A stretch of DNA of 64,000 nucleotides from Verrucomicrobiia bacterium (GTDB lineage: Bacteria; Verrucomicrobiota; Verrucomicrobiia; Verrucomicrobiales; DEV007). Under the pieces are notes generated by a model. It did not search any database, was not told where the DNA came from, and worked only from the letters and a program-made list of their open reading frames with translations. The stretch's first letter is position 1. Every line of letters begins with the position of its first letter. Shown piece after piece: positions 7,271 to 16,138 of this stretch. The position numbers and the translations under genes were made by a program. Location of the stretch: NCBI GenBank assembly GCA_030425385.1, contig JAUIAH010000002.1, positions 434,001 through 498,000 on the forward strand, in the 5' to 3' direction.

Positions 7271-10200
7271 ATGAACGCCCCCTACTTCTCCCCGCGGGCG
7301 CTGCGATGGCTTCTTCTAGGTCTCGGAATCAGCGCCAGCCCCCTGCAAGCGGCTACCGATGCCGAACCCACGTCGTTTCCTCAGTGGCAAGTGCACCATT
7401 TCGGCGGGACCACCGCCGAAGCCCTTACTGGTGCCGATCCCGATGATGACGGCCTTTCCAATCTCTTGGAGTATGCGCTAGGACTCAGCCCGCACGATTC
7501 TAACAGTTTCCCTTCCCAAGCGTGGCTGGAAGGGAATGTACCCCTCTTTGAACTTCAGCTCCCTGAGCCCGCCTTGCCGGATGTGCGCTACGAAATCCAG
7601 ACGTGCCTCGACCTCGACGAACATTCGTGGGGCTTGTTGGCCTGGCGCGATCCAGGATCGGCATGGGAAGGCCCTGGCAAAGTACTCACCGCAGAGCCAG
7701 GCGGTGGCCATCAGCTGCATTTCTTCATCGGTGACCCATTTGATGAACACCCGCGGTGTTTCTTCCGATTGGTTGTTGTGCACGTCCCCGAACTAGCAGA
7801 GACACAGGAGACGCAGGTGGCGGTTTCCGATCCAGAGCCCTCCTCAGGCACGGCTCAAGTGACCACCGCCTTCACCTCTCCCATGCAGGGCATGATGCCG
7901 AGGACCTTCACCCACGCCGTCTCCGCTTCCGGCACACTCGCCCCAGGAGATCTTCCCAAGGACGCCGTCGTCCTCATCCCTCCTGGCATGGAACTTGTCG
8001 TCGCCGATACCATCCACACCGGTGTCTTGGCCATCGCTGGCAAACTCACTGTCCAAAGTGGGGCTCGCCTCTTTGTCGAGACCATCCGTGTCATGCCTAC
8101 CGGCCATCTCGAGGCGCGCGGTGAAGACATCGTCTTCACCTTCTCCGGCACTCCTGACAGTGATGTCGAGGAAACCGGCGTCGGCATCGCCGCCAAGGGT
8201 CGCGTCGATTTGTTAGGCGATCGCCGCCCCACTCACAAAACGACTGCTTCCGGCGTGCGGGAGGGTTCCCGCTCTCTCGTGGTCGACGATGCCAGTGGCT
8301 GGCGCGTGGGCGATCAGTTAGCCTTCCCGGATCTTTCGGTGCTTTCTTTGGCCCGCTACAAGCTGAACGATGAGCCCTGGCTCTACGATGAGAAACAGTT
8401 AGAGATCAAACGCATCGCTGCTATCAATGGCAACCGCGTGAACTTGGATACGCCTCTTCGGTACGATCACCTCACCGATGGCGACTCGGGTCCGGTGGTG
8501 CATCTCACTCGCTCGATCCAACTTCGCACCTCGCCAGATAGCCCCGCCCGCGCTCATGGCATGTTCTCTGGTCGCGCTCGCATCCGTGGCGTCGAGTTCA
8601 TTGACATGGGCCGGACCACTGGCCATCCCATCGATCCAGAGGACAATGTCATCGGGCGTTACCCCTGTCATGCACACTACAACGCGGATTTCGAGTTTGA
8701 CTATGTCAGTGTCCACGCTTCCCAGGAAGATTGGATTGGCAGCGCTCGCCATGGCATCGTCCATCACAGCAGTGAGGGCAACGTGCGCAATTGTGTCGTC
8801 GTCAATGCCCAGAGTTCAGCCTTCTTCTTTGAAGACGGTGTCTTTGGCGGTGAGTGGACGGACAACGTCGCCATCTGCGGTGGCTCCATCTTCAACTATG
8901 AAGGTGACGATGGCCGCTTCGGTCCTTTCGAGGGCAGAGAGTTAGGCGTCGGTCCCTCGGCCTTCTGGTTGCGTGGGCACCAGGTGTCGATCGAACGCTG
9001 TGAGGCTTACGGCGTGGCCATCACGGCCTTTGCTAGCTTCGTCCATCATCGCTTCAACGAAGATGAGGATTCCAAGAAACGCTCCTTGCCCAAGTTCGAT
9101 CATTGTCAGGCTTATGGCTCCTTCATCACTGGCCTGGTCATGATCCAGTACAGCATGGACGCCCGCAATGTCCTCACCAACTTCCATGGAGTGAACCGCC
9201 TCCAGACCAAAGATGGGCGCGATGGCTGGGGCTTTGTCGTCATCCATGGCAATGAGTTCGTCCTGGAGAACTGCCATTTCATTGGCAACGGCGGCAACTA
9301 CGGCGCCCACGCCATCAATGGCCCCGATGGGAAACTCATTCTCAAGAACACCCGCTTCGACGGCTTTCGCGACACCTTCGGCGATTGGCCTGAGGGCGTC
9401 GAGGTCTTGAATGACTCGCCCACTCCAGATCCAGAACCCACTCCAGATCCAGAGCCCACTCCAGATCCAGAGCCCACTCCAGATCCAGAGCCCACTCCAG
9501 ATCCAGAACCCACTCCAGACCCAACTCCAGATCCAGAACCCACTCCAGATCCAGAACCCACTCCAGATCCAGAACCCACCCCAGATCCAGAGCCAACCCC
9601 AGATCCAGAGCCCACTCCAGATCCAGATCCAGAACCCACTCCAGATCCAGAGCCAACCCCAGATCCCACTCCAGATCCAGATCCCACTCCGTCAGGCACG
9701 GCTCAAGTGACCACCGCCTTCACCTCTCCCATGCAGGGCATGATGCCGGAGACCTTCACCCACGCCGTCTCCGCTTCCGGCACACTCGCCCCAGGAGATC
9801 TTCCTAAGGACGCCGTCGTCCTCATCCCTCCTGGCATGGAACTCGTCGTCGCCGATACCATCCACACCGGTGTCTTGGCCATCGCTGGCAAACTCACCGT
9901 CCAAAGTGGGGCTCGCCTCTTTGTCGAGACCATCCGCGTCATGCCTACCGGCCATCTCGAGGCGCGCGGTGAAGACATCGTCTTCACTTTCTCCGGCACT
10001 CCTGACAGTGATGTCGAGGAAACCGGCGTCGGCATCGCCGCCAAGGGTCGCGTCGATTTGTTAGGCGATCGCCGTCCCACTCACAAAACGACTGCTTCCG
10101 GCGTGCGGGAGGGTTCCCGCTCTCTCGTGGTCGACGATGCCAGTGGCTGGCGCGTGGGCGATCAGTTAGCCTTCCCGGATCTTTCGGTGCTTTCTTTGGC

Positions 10201-11263
10201 CCGCTACAAGCTGAACGATGAGCCCTGGCTCTACGATGAGAAACAGTTAGAGATCAAACGCATCGCTGCTATCAATGGCAACCGCGTGAACTTGGATACG
10301 CCTCTTCGGTACGATCACCTCACCGATGGCGACTCGGGTCCGGTGGTGCATCTCACTCGCTCGATCCAACTTCGCACCTCGCCAGATAGCCCCGCCCGCG
10401 CTCATGGCATGTTCTCTGGTCGCGCTCGCATCCGTGGCGTCGAGTTCATTGACATGGGCCGGACCACTGGCCATCCCATCGATCCAGAGGACAATGTCAT
10501 CGGGCGTTACCCCTGTCATGCACACTACAACGCGGATTTCGAGTTTGACTATGTCAGTGTCCACGCTTCCCAGGAAGATTGGATTGGCAGCGCTCGCCAT
10601 GGCATCGTCCATCACAGCAGTGAGGGCAACGTGCGCAATTGTGTCGTCGTCAATGCCCAGAGTTCAGCCTTCTTCTTTGAAGACGGTGTCTTTGGCGGTG
10701 AGTGGACGGACAACGTCGCCATCTGCGGTGGCTCCATCTTCAACTATGAAGGTGACGATGGCCGCTTCGGTCCTTTCGAGGGCAGAGAGTTAGGCGTCGG
10801 TCCCTCGGCCTTCTGGTTGCGTGGGCACCAGGTGTCGATCGAACGCTGTGAGGCTTACGGCGTGGCCATCACGGCCTTTGCTAGCTTCGTCCATCATCGC
10901 TTCAACGAAGATGAGGATTCCAAGAAACGTTCCTTACCCAAGTTCGATCATTGTCAGGCCTATGGCTCCTTCATCACCGGCTTGGTCATGATCCAGTACA
11001 GCATGGACGCCCGCAATGTCCTCACCAACTTCCATGGGGTGAACCGCCTCCAGACCAAAGATGGGCGTGATGGCTGGGGCTTTGTCGTCATCCATGGCAA
11101 TGAGTTCGTCCTGGAGAACTGCCATTTCATTGGCAACGGCGGCAACTACGGCGCCCACGCCATCAATGGCCCCGATGGGAAACTCATTCTTAAGAACACC
11201 CGCTTCGAAGGCTTTCGCGACACCTTCGGCGATTGGCCTGAGGGTGTCGAGGTCTTGGACTAA
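7271..11263 (+). CDS. secreted protein with two near-identical G8/beta-helix halves
   Basis: 1330 residues. A signal peptide (to about residue 28, [10 protein letters not shown]) precedes a segment with [19 protein letters not shown]. Residues 192-713 and 808-1329 are two copies of one unit that differ at only two residues (R/E in MMP-R/E-TF and D/E in NTRF-D/E-GF). Each unit starts with a G8-like region ([17 protein letters not shown], then [17 protein letters not shown], then [15 protein letters not shown]) and continues into a right-handed parallel beta-helix rich in H, N and G ([18 protein letters not shown]). A Pro/Thr/Asp/Glu linker joins them. G8 domains occur in the hyaluronan-degrading protein CEMIP and in bacterial secreted proteins, so an extracellular polysaccharide role is plausible but unproven. 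No cell-wall anchor follows the second unit, which ends at the stop codon. A perfect hairpin lies 67 bp downstream. Confidence 0.9.
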   Translation: MNAPYFSPRALRWLLLGLGISASPLQAATDAEPTSFPQWQVHHFGGTTAEALTGADPDDDGLSNLLEYALGLSPHDSNSFPSQAWLEGNVPLFELQLPEPALPDVRYEIQTCLDLDEHSWGLLAWRDPGSAWEGPGKVLTAEPGGGHQLHFFIGDPFDEHPRCFFRLVVVHVPELAETQETQVAVSDPEPSSGTAQVTTAFTSPMQGMMPRTFTHAVSASGTLAPGDLPKDAVVLIPPGMELVVADTIHTGVLAIAGKLTVQSGARLFVETIRVMPTGHLEARGEDIVFTFSGTPDSDVEETGVGIAAKGRVDLLGDRRPTHKTTASGVREGSRSLVVDDASGWRVGDQLAFPDLSVLSLARYKLNDEPWLYDEKQLEIKRIAAINGNRVNLDTPLRYDHLTDGDSGPVVHLTRSIQLRTSPDSPARAHGMFSGRARIRGVEFIDMGRTTGHPIDPEDNVIGRYPCHAHYNADFEFDYVSVHASQEDWIGSARHGIVHHSSEGNVRNCVVVNAQSSAFFFEDGVFGGEWTDNVAICGGSIFNYEGDDGRFGPFEGRELGVGPSAFWLRGHQVSIERCEAYGVAITAFASFVHHRFNEDEDSKKRSLPKFDHCQAYGSFITGLVMIQYSMDARNVLTNFHGVNRLQTKDGRDGWGFVVIHGNEFVLENCHFIGNGGNYGAHAINGPDGKLILKNTRFDGFRDTFGDWPEGVEVLNDSPTPDPEPTPDPEPTPDPEPTPDPEPTPDPEPTPDPTPDPEPTPDPEPTPDPEPTPDPEPTPDPEPTPDPDPEPTPDPEPTPDPTPDPDPTPSGTAQVTTAFTSPMQGMMPETFTHAVSASGTLAPGDLPKDAVVLIPPGMELVVADTIHTGVLAIAGKLTVQSGARLFVETIRVMPTGHLEARGEDIVFTFSGTPDSDVEETGVGIAAKGRVDLLGDRRPTHKTTASGVREGSRSLVVDDASGWRVGDQLAFPDLSVLSLARYKLNDEPWLYDEKQLEIKRIAAINGNRVNLDTPLRYDHLTDGDSGPVVHLTRSIQLRTSPDSPARAHGMFSGRARIRGVEFIDMGRTTGHPIDPEDNVIGRYPCHAHYNADFEFDYVSVHASQEDWIGSARHGIVHHSSEGNVRNCVVVNAQSSAFFFEDGVFGGEWTDNVAICGGSIFNYEGDDGRFGPFEGRELGVGPSAFWLRGHQVSIERCEAYGVAITAFASFVHHRFNEDEDSKKRSLPKFDHCQAYGSFITGLVMIQYSMDARNVLTNFHGVNRLQTKDGRDGWGFVVIHGNEFVLENCHFIGNGGNYGAHAINGPDGKLILKNTRFEGFRDTFGDWPEGVEVLD
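7844..9409 (+). repeat. G8/beta-helix unit, copy 1 (1566 bp)
   Basis: Direct repeat of 9692-11257 with a constant offset of 1848 bp and no indels. By eye there are 18 nucleotide differences. All lie in the first 384 bp and the last 328 bp; the central 854 bp (8228-9081) are identical to copy 2. Only two of the changed codons alter the residue. Confidence 0.95.
9419..9691 (+). repeat. PTPDPEP linker repeat (coding)
   Basis: About 91 codons built from the units P-T-P-D-P-E and P-T-P-D, in DNA terms imperfect repeats of cactccagatccagaacc. It joins the two G8/beta-helix units as an extended acidic, proline-rich spacer. Such repeats are prone to slippage, so length variation between strains is likely, as are assembly errors. 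Confidence 0.95.
9692..11257 (+). repeat. G8/beta-helix unit, copy 2 (1566 bp)
   Basis: Second copy of the unit at 7844-9409; see that entry for the pattern of differences. The gene stops two codons after the copy ends. Confidence 0.95.
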
Positions 11264-11329
11264 GGTCAGATGGACAGAAAGATGGACTTTATTTGAGCCG
11301 ATCGGCGTCAATGGGGTCCAAGTCATGAA

Positions 11330-11357
11330 GCCGACCTGGCCATCGGGCCAGGTCGGC
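11330..11357 (+). terminator. perfect 12-bp hairpin, probable terminator of the G8 gene
   Basis: GCCGACCTGGCC at 11330-11341 pairs perfectly with GGCCAGGTCGGC at 11346-11357 across the four-base loop ATCG. It lies between the G8 stop codon and the sigma factor gene. The following bases (ATTACTTG) are only weakly T-rich, so intrinsic termination is likely but not textbook. Confidence 0.6.
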
Positions 11358-11438
11358 ATTACTTGCATTGTCTCCTCAGCCCAGAAATCATGTATGTGAC
11401 CCCCGACACTGCCCCTGCCTGACTGGGTCTGATTTGGA

Positions 11439-12035
11439 ATGGAGACCGAACCACAACCCCAACGTGTGGATGAGGACCGCGAACTCGTGGAGCGTTCTCA
11501 GACGGGCGATACCGAGGCCTTTGACGCCTTGGTGCTCAAGTATAGTCCGAAGCTCTACGCCATGATCTACAACATGACGGGGAACCGGGAGGACACCCAC
11601 GATGTCTTACAGGACGTGTTTTCCAAAGCCTATCGCTCCATCCGAAGGTTCCGGGGGAAATCCACCTTCTATACCTGGATCTACTCCATCTCCGTCAACA
11701 TGACGCTGAATTTCCTGAAGAAGCGGGGACGGCAGCGGAAGATGAGCCTGGATGACATGGGTGATGCGGTGCTGCAAGACCCGGACTTTCTTGAGATGAC
11801 CGCCTCCAGCGATCCCGTTCGGGAAGTGGGCATCCACGAACTCCAGCAAAGATTGAACGTTGCTCTCCAGGAGCTGTCTGAAGATCACAGAACAGTGGTG
11901 ACCCTGTTCGACATTCAAGGTTTACCCCATGCCGAAATCAGCCGAATACTGGGAATCTCCCAAGGAACCGTACGCTCGCGCCTCTTCTATGCGCATCGAC
12001 AGCTACAGAACTTTCTTGAAGAATTTCGGCGCTAG
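11439..12035 (+). CDS. ECF-type RNA polymerase sigma factor
   Basis: 198 residues with the two sigma-70 regions and nothing else. Region 2 is at about residues 20-90 (AFDALVLKYSPKLYAMIYNM, then DTHDVLQDVFSKAYRSI, FRGKSTFYTWIYSISVN) and region 4 at about 135-195 (LQELSEDHRTVVTLFDIQGL, then AEISRILGISQGTVRSRL, a helix-turn-helix). This is the RpoE-like extracytoplasmic layout, which directs polymerase to a stress or envelope regulon. The start METEPQ follows the hairpin that ends the previous gene. The next gene begins 31 bp after this stop and encodes a short protein with one membrane segment, the usual arrangement for a sigma/anti-sigma pair. Confidence 0.93.
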   Translation: METEPQPQRVDEDRELVERSQTGDTEAFDALVLKYSPKLYAMIYNMTGNREDTHDVLQDVFSKAYRSIRRFRGKSTFYTWIYSISVNMTLNFLKKRGRQRKMSLDDMGDAVLQDPDFLEMTASSDPVREVGIHELQQRLNVALQELSEDHRTVVTLFDIQGLPHAEISRILGISQGTVRSRLFYAHRQLQNFLEEFRR

Positions 12036-12066
12036 CGAGAATGTAGAGGAAGAGCCAGAGAACACC

Positions 12067-12564
12067 ATGGACGACGAGACGATTCAGAAATTGATGCGGC
12101 TGAAGCGGCATGAAACGCCGCCCGAGGGGTATTTCGACGACTTCTTGACAGAATTTCACCGCCGTCAGCGCCAAGATGTCCTGAAGCGCTCTTCTTTCTC
12201 TCTCTTCATGGAGCGTCTCAATACCTACCTCTCTGATCCACGGTCCCAGGGTTGGGCGTATGCGCCGGTGGTTGCCGCTTTCTTGGTTGCCTTCTACTGC
12301 ATCATTGGATTCACGGATGACTCCCCGATGCCTTCATTGCCCTCAGTCGCAGCAGTGGAGTATTTCCAACAGCAGCAGCAGCAGGCCTCATTAGGCGAAG
12401 CCGATCTCACCACCGTCGCCTACCGTGGCCCCACCACGCTGTTAGGCGATTTGCCGCAGGCAGAGAAGCCTGATCAAGCCGCCGTCTTCCCCTCCAACTT
12501 GGAAGAGTTGTCTGGAGAAACGTGGTTGTCTGACATCGCGCTTGAGAACACAACCTTGCAGTAG
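12067..12564 (+). CDS. single-pass membrane protein, probable anti-sigma partner
   Basis: 165 residues from ATG 12067 (MDDETIQKLMRLKRHETPP). The same frame is open further upstream, inside the sigma gene, but that part reads as shadow sequence. The N-terminal 75 residues are soluble and contain a short segment, KRHETPPEGYFDDFL, of a type seen in anti-sigma-linked proteins of Verrucomicrobia; a hydrophobic segment (APVVAAFLVAFYCIIGF) follows, then a polyglutamine run and a low-complexity periplasmic tail. No zinc-binding HxxxCxxC motif is present, so it is not a ZAS-type anti-sigma factor. The role is inferred from position and topology only. Confidence 0.65.
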   Translation: MDDETIQKLMRLKRHETPPEGYFDDFLTEFHRRQRQDVLKRSSFSLFMERLNTYLSDPRSQGWAYAPVVAAFLVAFYCIIGFTDDSPMPSLPSVAAVEYFQQQQQQASLGEADLTTVAYRGPTTLLGDLPQAEKPDQAAVFPSNLEELSGETWLSDIALENTTLQ

Positions 12565-12575
12565 CCTTGCTCGCT

Positions 12576-13361
12576 CTAGGCCAGCATGATGCCAATGTCA
12601 GGGTGCGCATCGCTAAAGGCCGCAATTTCCTCTTCGCGCATGATAAGCGCAGCCGTCGACAAGGCGTCTGCTAGGGCTGCGGAGTCCGCCAGCACCCACG
12701 CCCGTTGCCGATCCGTCTCTACCGGAAATCCCGTACGTGGATCCATCACGTGCACCCCTTGAACCTCGAAGCCGGACGCACTCAAAGCGCGCTCATGGAG
12801 GGCGATCACGCCGTGTTGTCCGAGTGAGGCAGGCCAACCGTCGCCCTCCCCCTCTGGCAGATGCCCACGAGCGTAGAACGTGCTCCCCCCCGCATCGACG
12901 AAGGCATGCGCCACGTCTTGCTCAGTGAGGAATGCCACGATTTCATCGATGGCGAATCCCTTACCGATGCCTCCGAGGTCCACCCGCAATGGAGCCGCTC
13001 GCACCTCCACCACCCCCTGACCACATAGCACCAGATCATTCATCTGTGAATGCCAGGCGCCTTCCCCTTCTGGCGGCACGGTGACATCAAAGGCGCCATG
13101 GGTTTCTTGCCACACCGCTTTCGCCAACTCCAAGCACTCATAAGTATTCGCATTGACCGCTAACGCTTCCCCCACACGCAAACGCCCTAACTGACTCACA
13201 TACGAAGCGCTTTGAAAGCGGCTGAGATCAGATTCAAGTCGATCCACGATGGCAAACGCTTCCTGCGCGACCCAGCGCGCCGCGTCGTGGTTCTCCTCCA
13301 CGATGCGAAGTGACCACGGAGTGGCCATCGCTTCATGGTCGAAGTGATAGAGAGCACTCAC
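12576..13361 (-). CDS. apbE: FAD:protein FMN transferase (ApbE family)
   Basis: ApbE enzymes transfer FMN from FAD to a threonine of target proteins, as in the Na+-NQR and Rnf complexes. The family motifs are present in order: MATPWSL near the N-terminus, VDLGGIGKGFAIDE, VDAGGSTF, VMDPRTGFPV, and the metal-binding region ADSAALADALSTAALIM. The 261 residues match a minimal ApbE domain. There is no lipobox or signal peptide, so this version is cytoplasmic or its target is modified before export. It starts 2 bp after the stop of the glycosyltransferase gene, at the end of the Tol operon, and is likely co-transcribed; no obvious flavoprotein substrate is encoded nearby. Confidence 0.88.
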   Translation of the reverse strand: MSALYHFDHEAMATPWSLRIVEENHDAARWVAQEAFAIVDRLESDLSRFQSASYVSQLGRLRVGEALAVNANTYECLELAKAVWQETHGAFDVTVPPEGEGAWHSQMNDLVLCGQGVVEVRAAPLRVDLGGIGKGFAIDEIVAFLTEQDVAHAFVDAGGSTFYARGHLPEGEGDGWPASLGQHGVIALHERALSASGFEVQGVHVMDPRTGFPVETDRQRAWVLADSAALADALSTAALIMREEEIAAFSDAHPDIGIMLA

Positions 13362-13363
13362 CG

Positions 13364-14968
13364 CTATCCTCTCGAATCGAGAAAACGTTCGTAGAGAGCG
13401 CTCTCCACGTAGTTGTAGACTTTGAGATCATCTCGAATGCCATACATCGTCTCAAACCGATGCGTGCCCTCCACCGCCTTCATGAGCGCGGCATCAAAGG
13501 CTGGCGCGATGACGATCACGTCTTGCTCCTGAAGAACCTGGGGATCCGACGGCAAGGTCCGCGCCAAACCCACGTTGGGAAACGCCCTGAAATACCAGGG
13601 TAACGGCCATCCCACATCGGGATCACAGATAGCGATGCGCATGGCCTTGCCCTTGGGATGCACCGTTGCCATGTCGTGCACGTTGCGAACGAGATCGATC
13701 AATTTCGCAGGGGTGTGCGCATAGACAAAGGGATTGCGATAGTCTGCGCGGAATCGCGTGAGACTGTTCTCCACCTGCTTCCACAGATTCCCCAATCCCA
13801 TGGCGAAGAGCGCTAGGGCCAACACGGGCACCACAAAGTAATTGCGCCGCATGCTGACCAAGAATGCGAGCCCCAGGCCAGCTAGCAACATCAAGGTGAA
13901 GACCCAGCAAAGCATGCTCCATGGAGTCTTGTAAGGAATGGCGCTGTAGATGGCCGCCGTCAGCACCGTATAGAGCGCGATCCACCGCCAGAAGAGCGCG
14001 TTCCCGAGGCGCTTCACTGCAGGCGTGACACTCACCACCAGACCAATTGCCCCAAAGGCTAAGGTAAGACCTTCCGTCCAGAAGGGACCACCCTCCGGCT
14101 GCCGATTGAAGGCTAACAATCTGAAATAATAGGGCCAGGGCTTCTCATGGCCACTCCCTTCAGCCCGCTCGAAATAGAGGAAATAGGTGCGAATGCTATC
14201 AACGATGGCTTGAGGCTCCCGAAAGCAGACACTGAACATCAGCATCGACACAAAGAGACCACACCCCACCGAAGCTCCCAAATGTTTCCAATGGCGTCCC
14301 TCCGTGAGCACCTTTTCGCGATGCCACCAGAGCACGACGACCGTTGCCACGGCCATCGTGAAGAATGAAATGGCACCCGTTTCCTTCGTCGCATGCGTGA
14401 TGCCTCCAGCCACCCCAAAGAGAATGGCCATGCCATAGGAAGGTCGTTGGTGATAGCGCCAAGCTGCTAACATCGCCACCGTGATCCAAAAGACCATGGG
14501 AATCTCCATGATGTAGTAGCGGCTGTAATAGACCATGATGGGACTGAGTGCAAAGAGCACTCCTCCTCCTAACAATGCCCCCACGCCCAACTCGCTTCTC
14601 CAAAACCACAACAAGCCTAACAAAGCCACTCCGTAAATCGCAGGAGTCGCACGGAGTGTGAAATCCGTCAACGTCGCTCCGCTCATTTCCCCTCGGAGCC
14701 AAGCCAGAGGCATGGTGCTGTAGATCAATCCGGGCCCATGAAGATCTTTGGGGTTGTATTGATAAACCCCGTCATCTAACAGCTTGCCAAGCTTGCGTCC
14801 CTGGACCGCTTCATCCAAATGAAATGGCCGATAATAGAGACTCGCCTCGTCATCAGGGGAATGATCCCACCGGATACTGAGTCCGTGGAAACGGGCATAC
14901 GTTCCTGCCAGGAGCACCAACAGAAACAGGGAGAGCGTGATCGCTTTGGGCACCGTTCTTCGGATCAA
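13364..14968 (-). CDS. polytopic membrane glycosyltransferase-like protein (GT39/TIGR03663 type)
   Basis: 534 residues with about ten hydrophobic segments. After the first segment the loop contains FHLDEAVQGRK, the Asp-Glu pair expected at the catalytic site of PMT/GT39/GT83-type enzymes that use polyprenyl-phosphate sugars, and DLHGPGLIYSTMP. A second conserved block, SRYYIMEIPMVFW, and ATKETGAISF follow. This pattern fits the TIGR03663 group as I remember it. The start is a TTG at 14968 that overlaps the tolB stop (TTGA), so the two are translationally coupled. The substrate is unknown. Its position inside a Tol operon suggests envelope or outer-membrane protein glycosylation, which is inference. 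Confidence 0.75.
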   Translation of the reverse strand: MIRRTVPKAITLSLFLLVLLAGTYARFHGLSIRWDHSPDDEASLYYRPFHLDEAVQGRKLGKLLDDGVYQYNPKDLHGPGLIYSTMPLAWLRGEMSGATLTDFTLRATPAIYGVALLGLLWFWRSELGVGALLGGGVLFALSPIMVYYSRYYIMEIPMVFWITVAMLAAWRYHQRPSYGMAILFGVAGGITHATKETGAISFFTMAVATVVVLWWHREKVLTEGRHWKHLGASVGCGLFVSMLMFSVCFREPQAIVDSIRTYFLYFERAEGSGHEKPWPYYFRLLAFNRQPEGGPFWTEGLTLAFGAIGLVVSVTPAVKRLGNALFWRWIALYTVLTAAIYSAIPYKTPWSMLCWVFTLMLLAGLGLAFLVSMRRNYFVVPVLALALFAMGLGNLWKQVENSLTRFRADYRNPFVYAHTPAKLIDLVRNVHDMATVHPKGKAMRIAICDPDVGWPLPWYFRAFPNVGLARTLPSDPQVLQEQDVIVIAPAFDAALMKAVEGTHRFETMYGIRDDLKVYNYVESALYERFLDSRG

Positions 14969-16125
14969 CGACTCCAGGTGGGTTCACTGATCCCCGCCAC
15001 GTTGACCGGGACCCGCCGAGAACTTCCACTATCGACATTCAAGATATAGAGTGAGCCATTGGCGGCATAGGCCACGTGTCGCGAGTCTGGCGCCCAAGAT
15101 GGGTCTTCACCCGACCGAAGGCGCTGCGTCCGCCCAGACCGGAAATCGTGAAGCATGACACTCATGCCACCCGAACGCGCGGTGAACGCCAGCCGCTGCC
15201 CATCAGGCGACCAGGACGGCTCGGTGCAATACGCTTGCCCTAACGGAAGCAAACGCCCCTGTCCCCCAGATGCGGAAATACGATACAACTGGGGTCGCCC
15301 ACTTTGATCCGAACAGTAGATGATCTCTGATCCATTCGGTGACCATGTCGGCGACGACTCGCTCGCCCGCGTGCGCGTCAAAGGACGACCACGCCCGCCG
15401 CCACGCCCTACGATGTAGAGCTCTTTATTCCCGGAGAAACTCATCGTGCACGCGATGCGGTTGCCATCGGGAGAAATCGCGGCGCCACCATTGGTGCCTG
15501 GCGCATTGACGATGCGCCGCCTCCCCTGCCCCTCGATACCGATGGTATAGATGTCAGGATAACCACTCGCATAACTGGTATAGGCCACCCATTCCCCATT
15601 GGGACTGATGCTAGGAGAAACCGAGATGGATCGGTCACGGGTCAATTGCACCAAGCCAGAGCCATCCGGCGCACAGCGGAACAACTCCTTGCGCCCGCCC
15701 AACCGCCCCACGAAGACGATCTGACTCGCATTGATCCCCGGAACGCCCACGACAGCCTCAATGATATCATCGGCGAGTCGCGCCACATTCGACTGCATGC
15801 GCGTATCCTGATAACGTTGCCGAAACAAAGACTGGCCTTGTGGTCCCGTGAGAATGCCATCCACCGTGCGCCCGTCACTCCCACCCGTGACGACGTAGAC
15901 ACCTGGACCAGGAGCCTTGAGCGTGATGTAACCGGAATCGCGCAGCAGATTCCCAAGGTCTCGGGCCACACCTGCTCCCGCAGGCCCTCCAAGATTCGCA
16001 ATCGCCACATCGATACGGCTGGAACCGCGGACAATGATCTCATCCTGGCCACTCGCCGGGCTCCACGTGAGACTATAGACAAGGAGAGCGAGGAGGACGA
16101 AAGGAGACAGGCGCATGTTCATCAT
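14965..16125 (-). CDS. tolB: TolB-like beta-propeller protein
   Basis: A signal peptide (FVLLALLVYSLTWSPASG) precedes a TolB N-terminal domain (about residues 30-130) and a propeller with repeated blades, e.g. PSISPNGEWVAYTS, AAISPDGNRIACTM, PTWSPNGSEIIYCS, PSWSPDGQRLAFTA and PSWAPDSRHVAYAA. TolB is the periplasmic propeller of the Tol-Pal system, which keeps the outer membrane attached during division. It follows tolQ, tolR and the TonB/TolA-like gene in the standard order. Several ATGs (16125, 16122, 16116) could start it, and the frame extends to a TTG at 16146 that would overlap the upstream gene. No Pal gene follows; the OmpA-type protein at 26994 could serve, but that is speculation. 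Confidence 0.88.
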   Translation of the reverse strand: MMNMRLSPFVLLALLVYSLTWSPASGQDEIIVRGSSRIDVAIANLGGPAGAGVARDLGNLLRDSGYITLKAPGPGVYVVTGGSDGRTVDGILTGPQGQSLFRQRYQDTRMQSNVARLADDIIEAVVGVPGINASQIVFVGRLGGRKELFRCAPDGSGLVQLTRDRSISVSPSISPNGEWVAYTSYASGYPDIYTIGIEGQGRRRIVNAPGTNGGAAISPDGNRIACTMSFSGNKELYIVGRGGGRGRPLTRTRASESSPTWSPNGSEIIYCSDQSGRPQLYRISASGGQGRLLPLGQAYCTEPSWSPDGQRLAFTARSGGMSVMLHDFRSGRTQRLRSGEDPSWAPDSRHVAYAANGSLYILNVDSGSSRRVPVNVAGISEPTWSR

Positions 16126-16138
16126 GAGGGTGTGGGTG

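Noticed and set aside
9419-9691. CRISPR-like array
   Set aside because: Units are 12-18 bp and without spacers; the repeat is coding.
9298-9699. Minus-strand frame coding for Gly-Ser-Val repeats
   Set aside because: It is the complement of the PTPDPEP linker; the repeat DNA is open in several frames.
11264-11438. Small RNA gene in the gap before the sigma factor
   Set aside because: Apart from the hairpin at 11330-11357 nothing supports it; a terminator is simpler.
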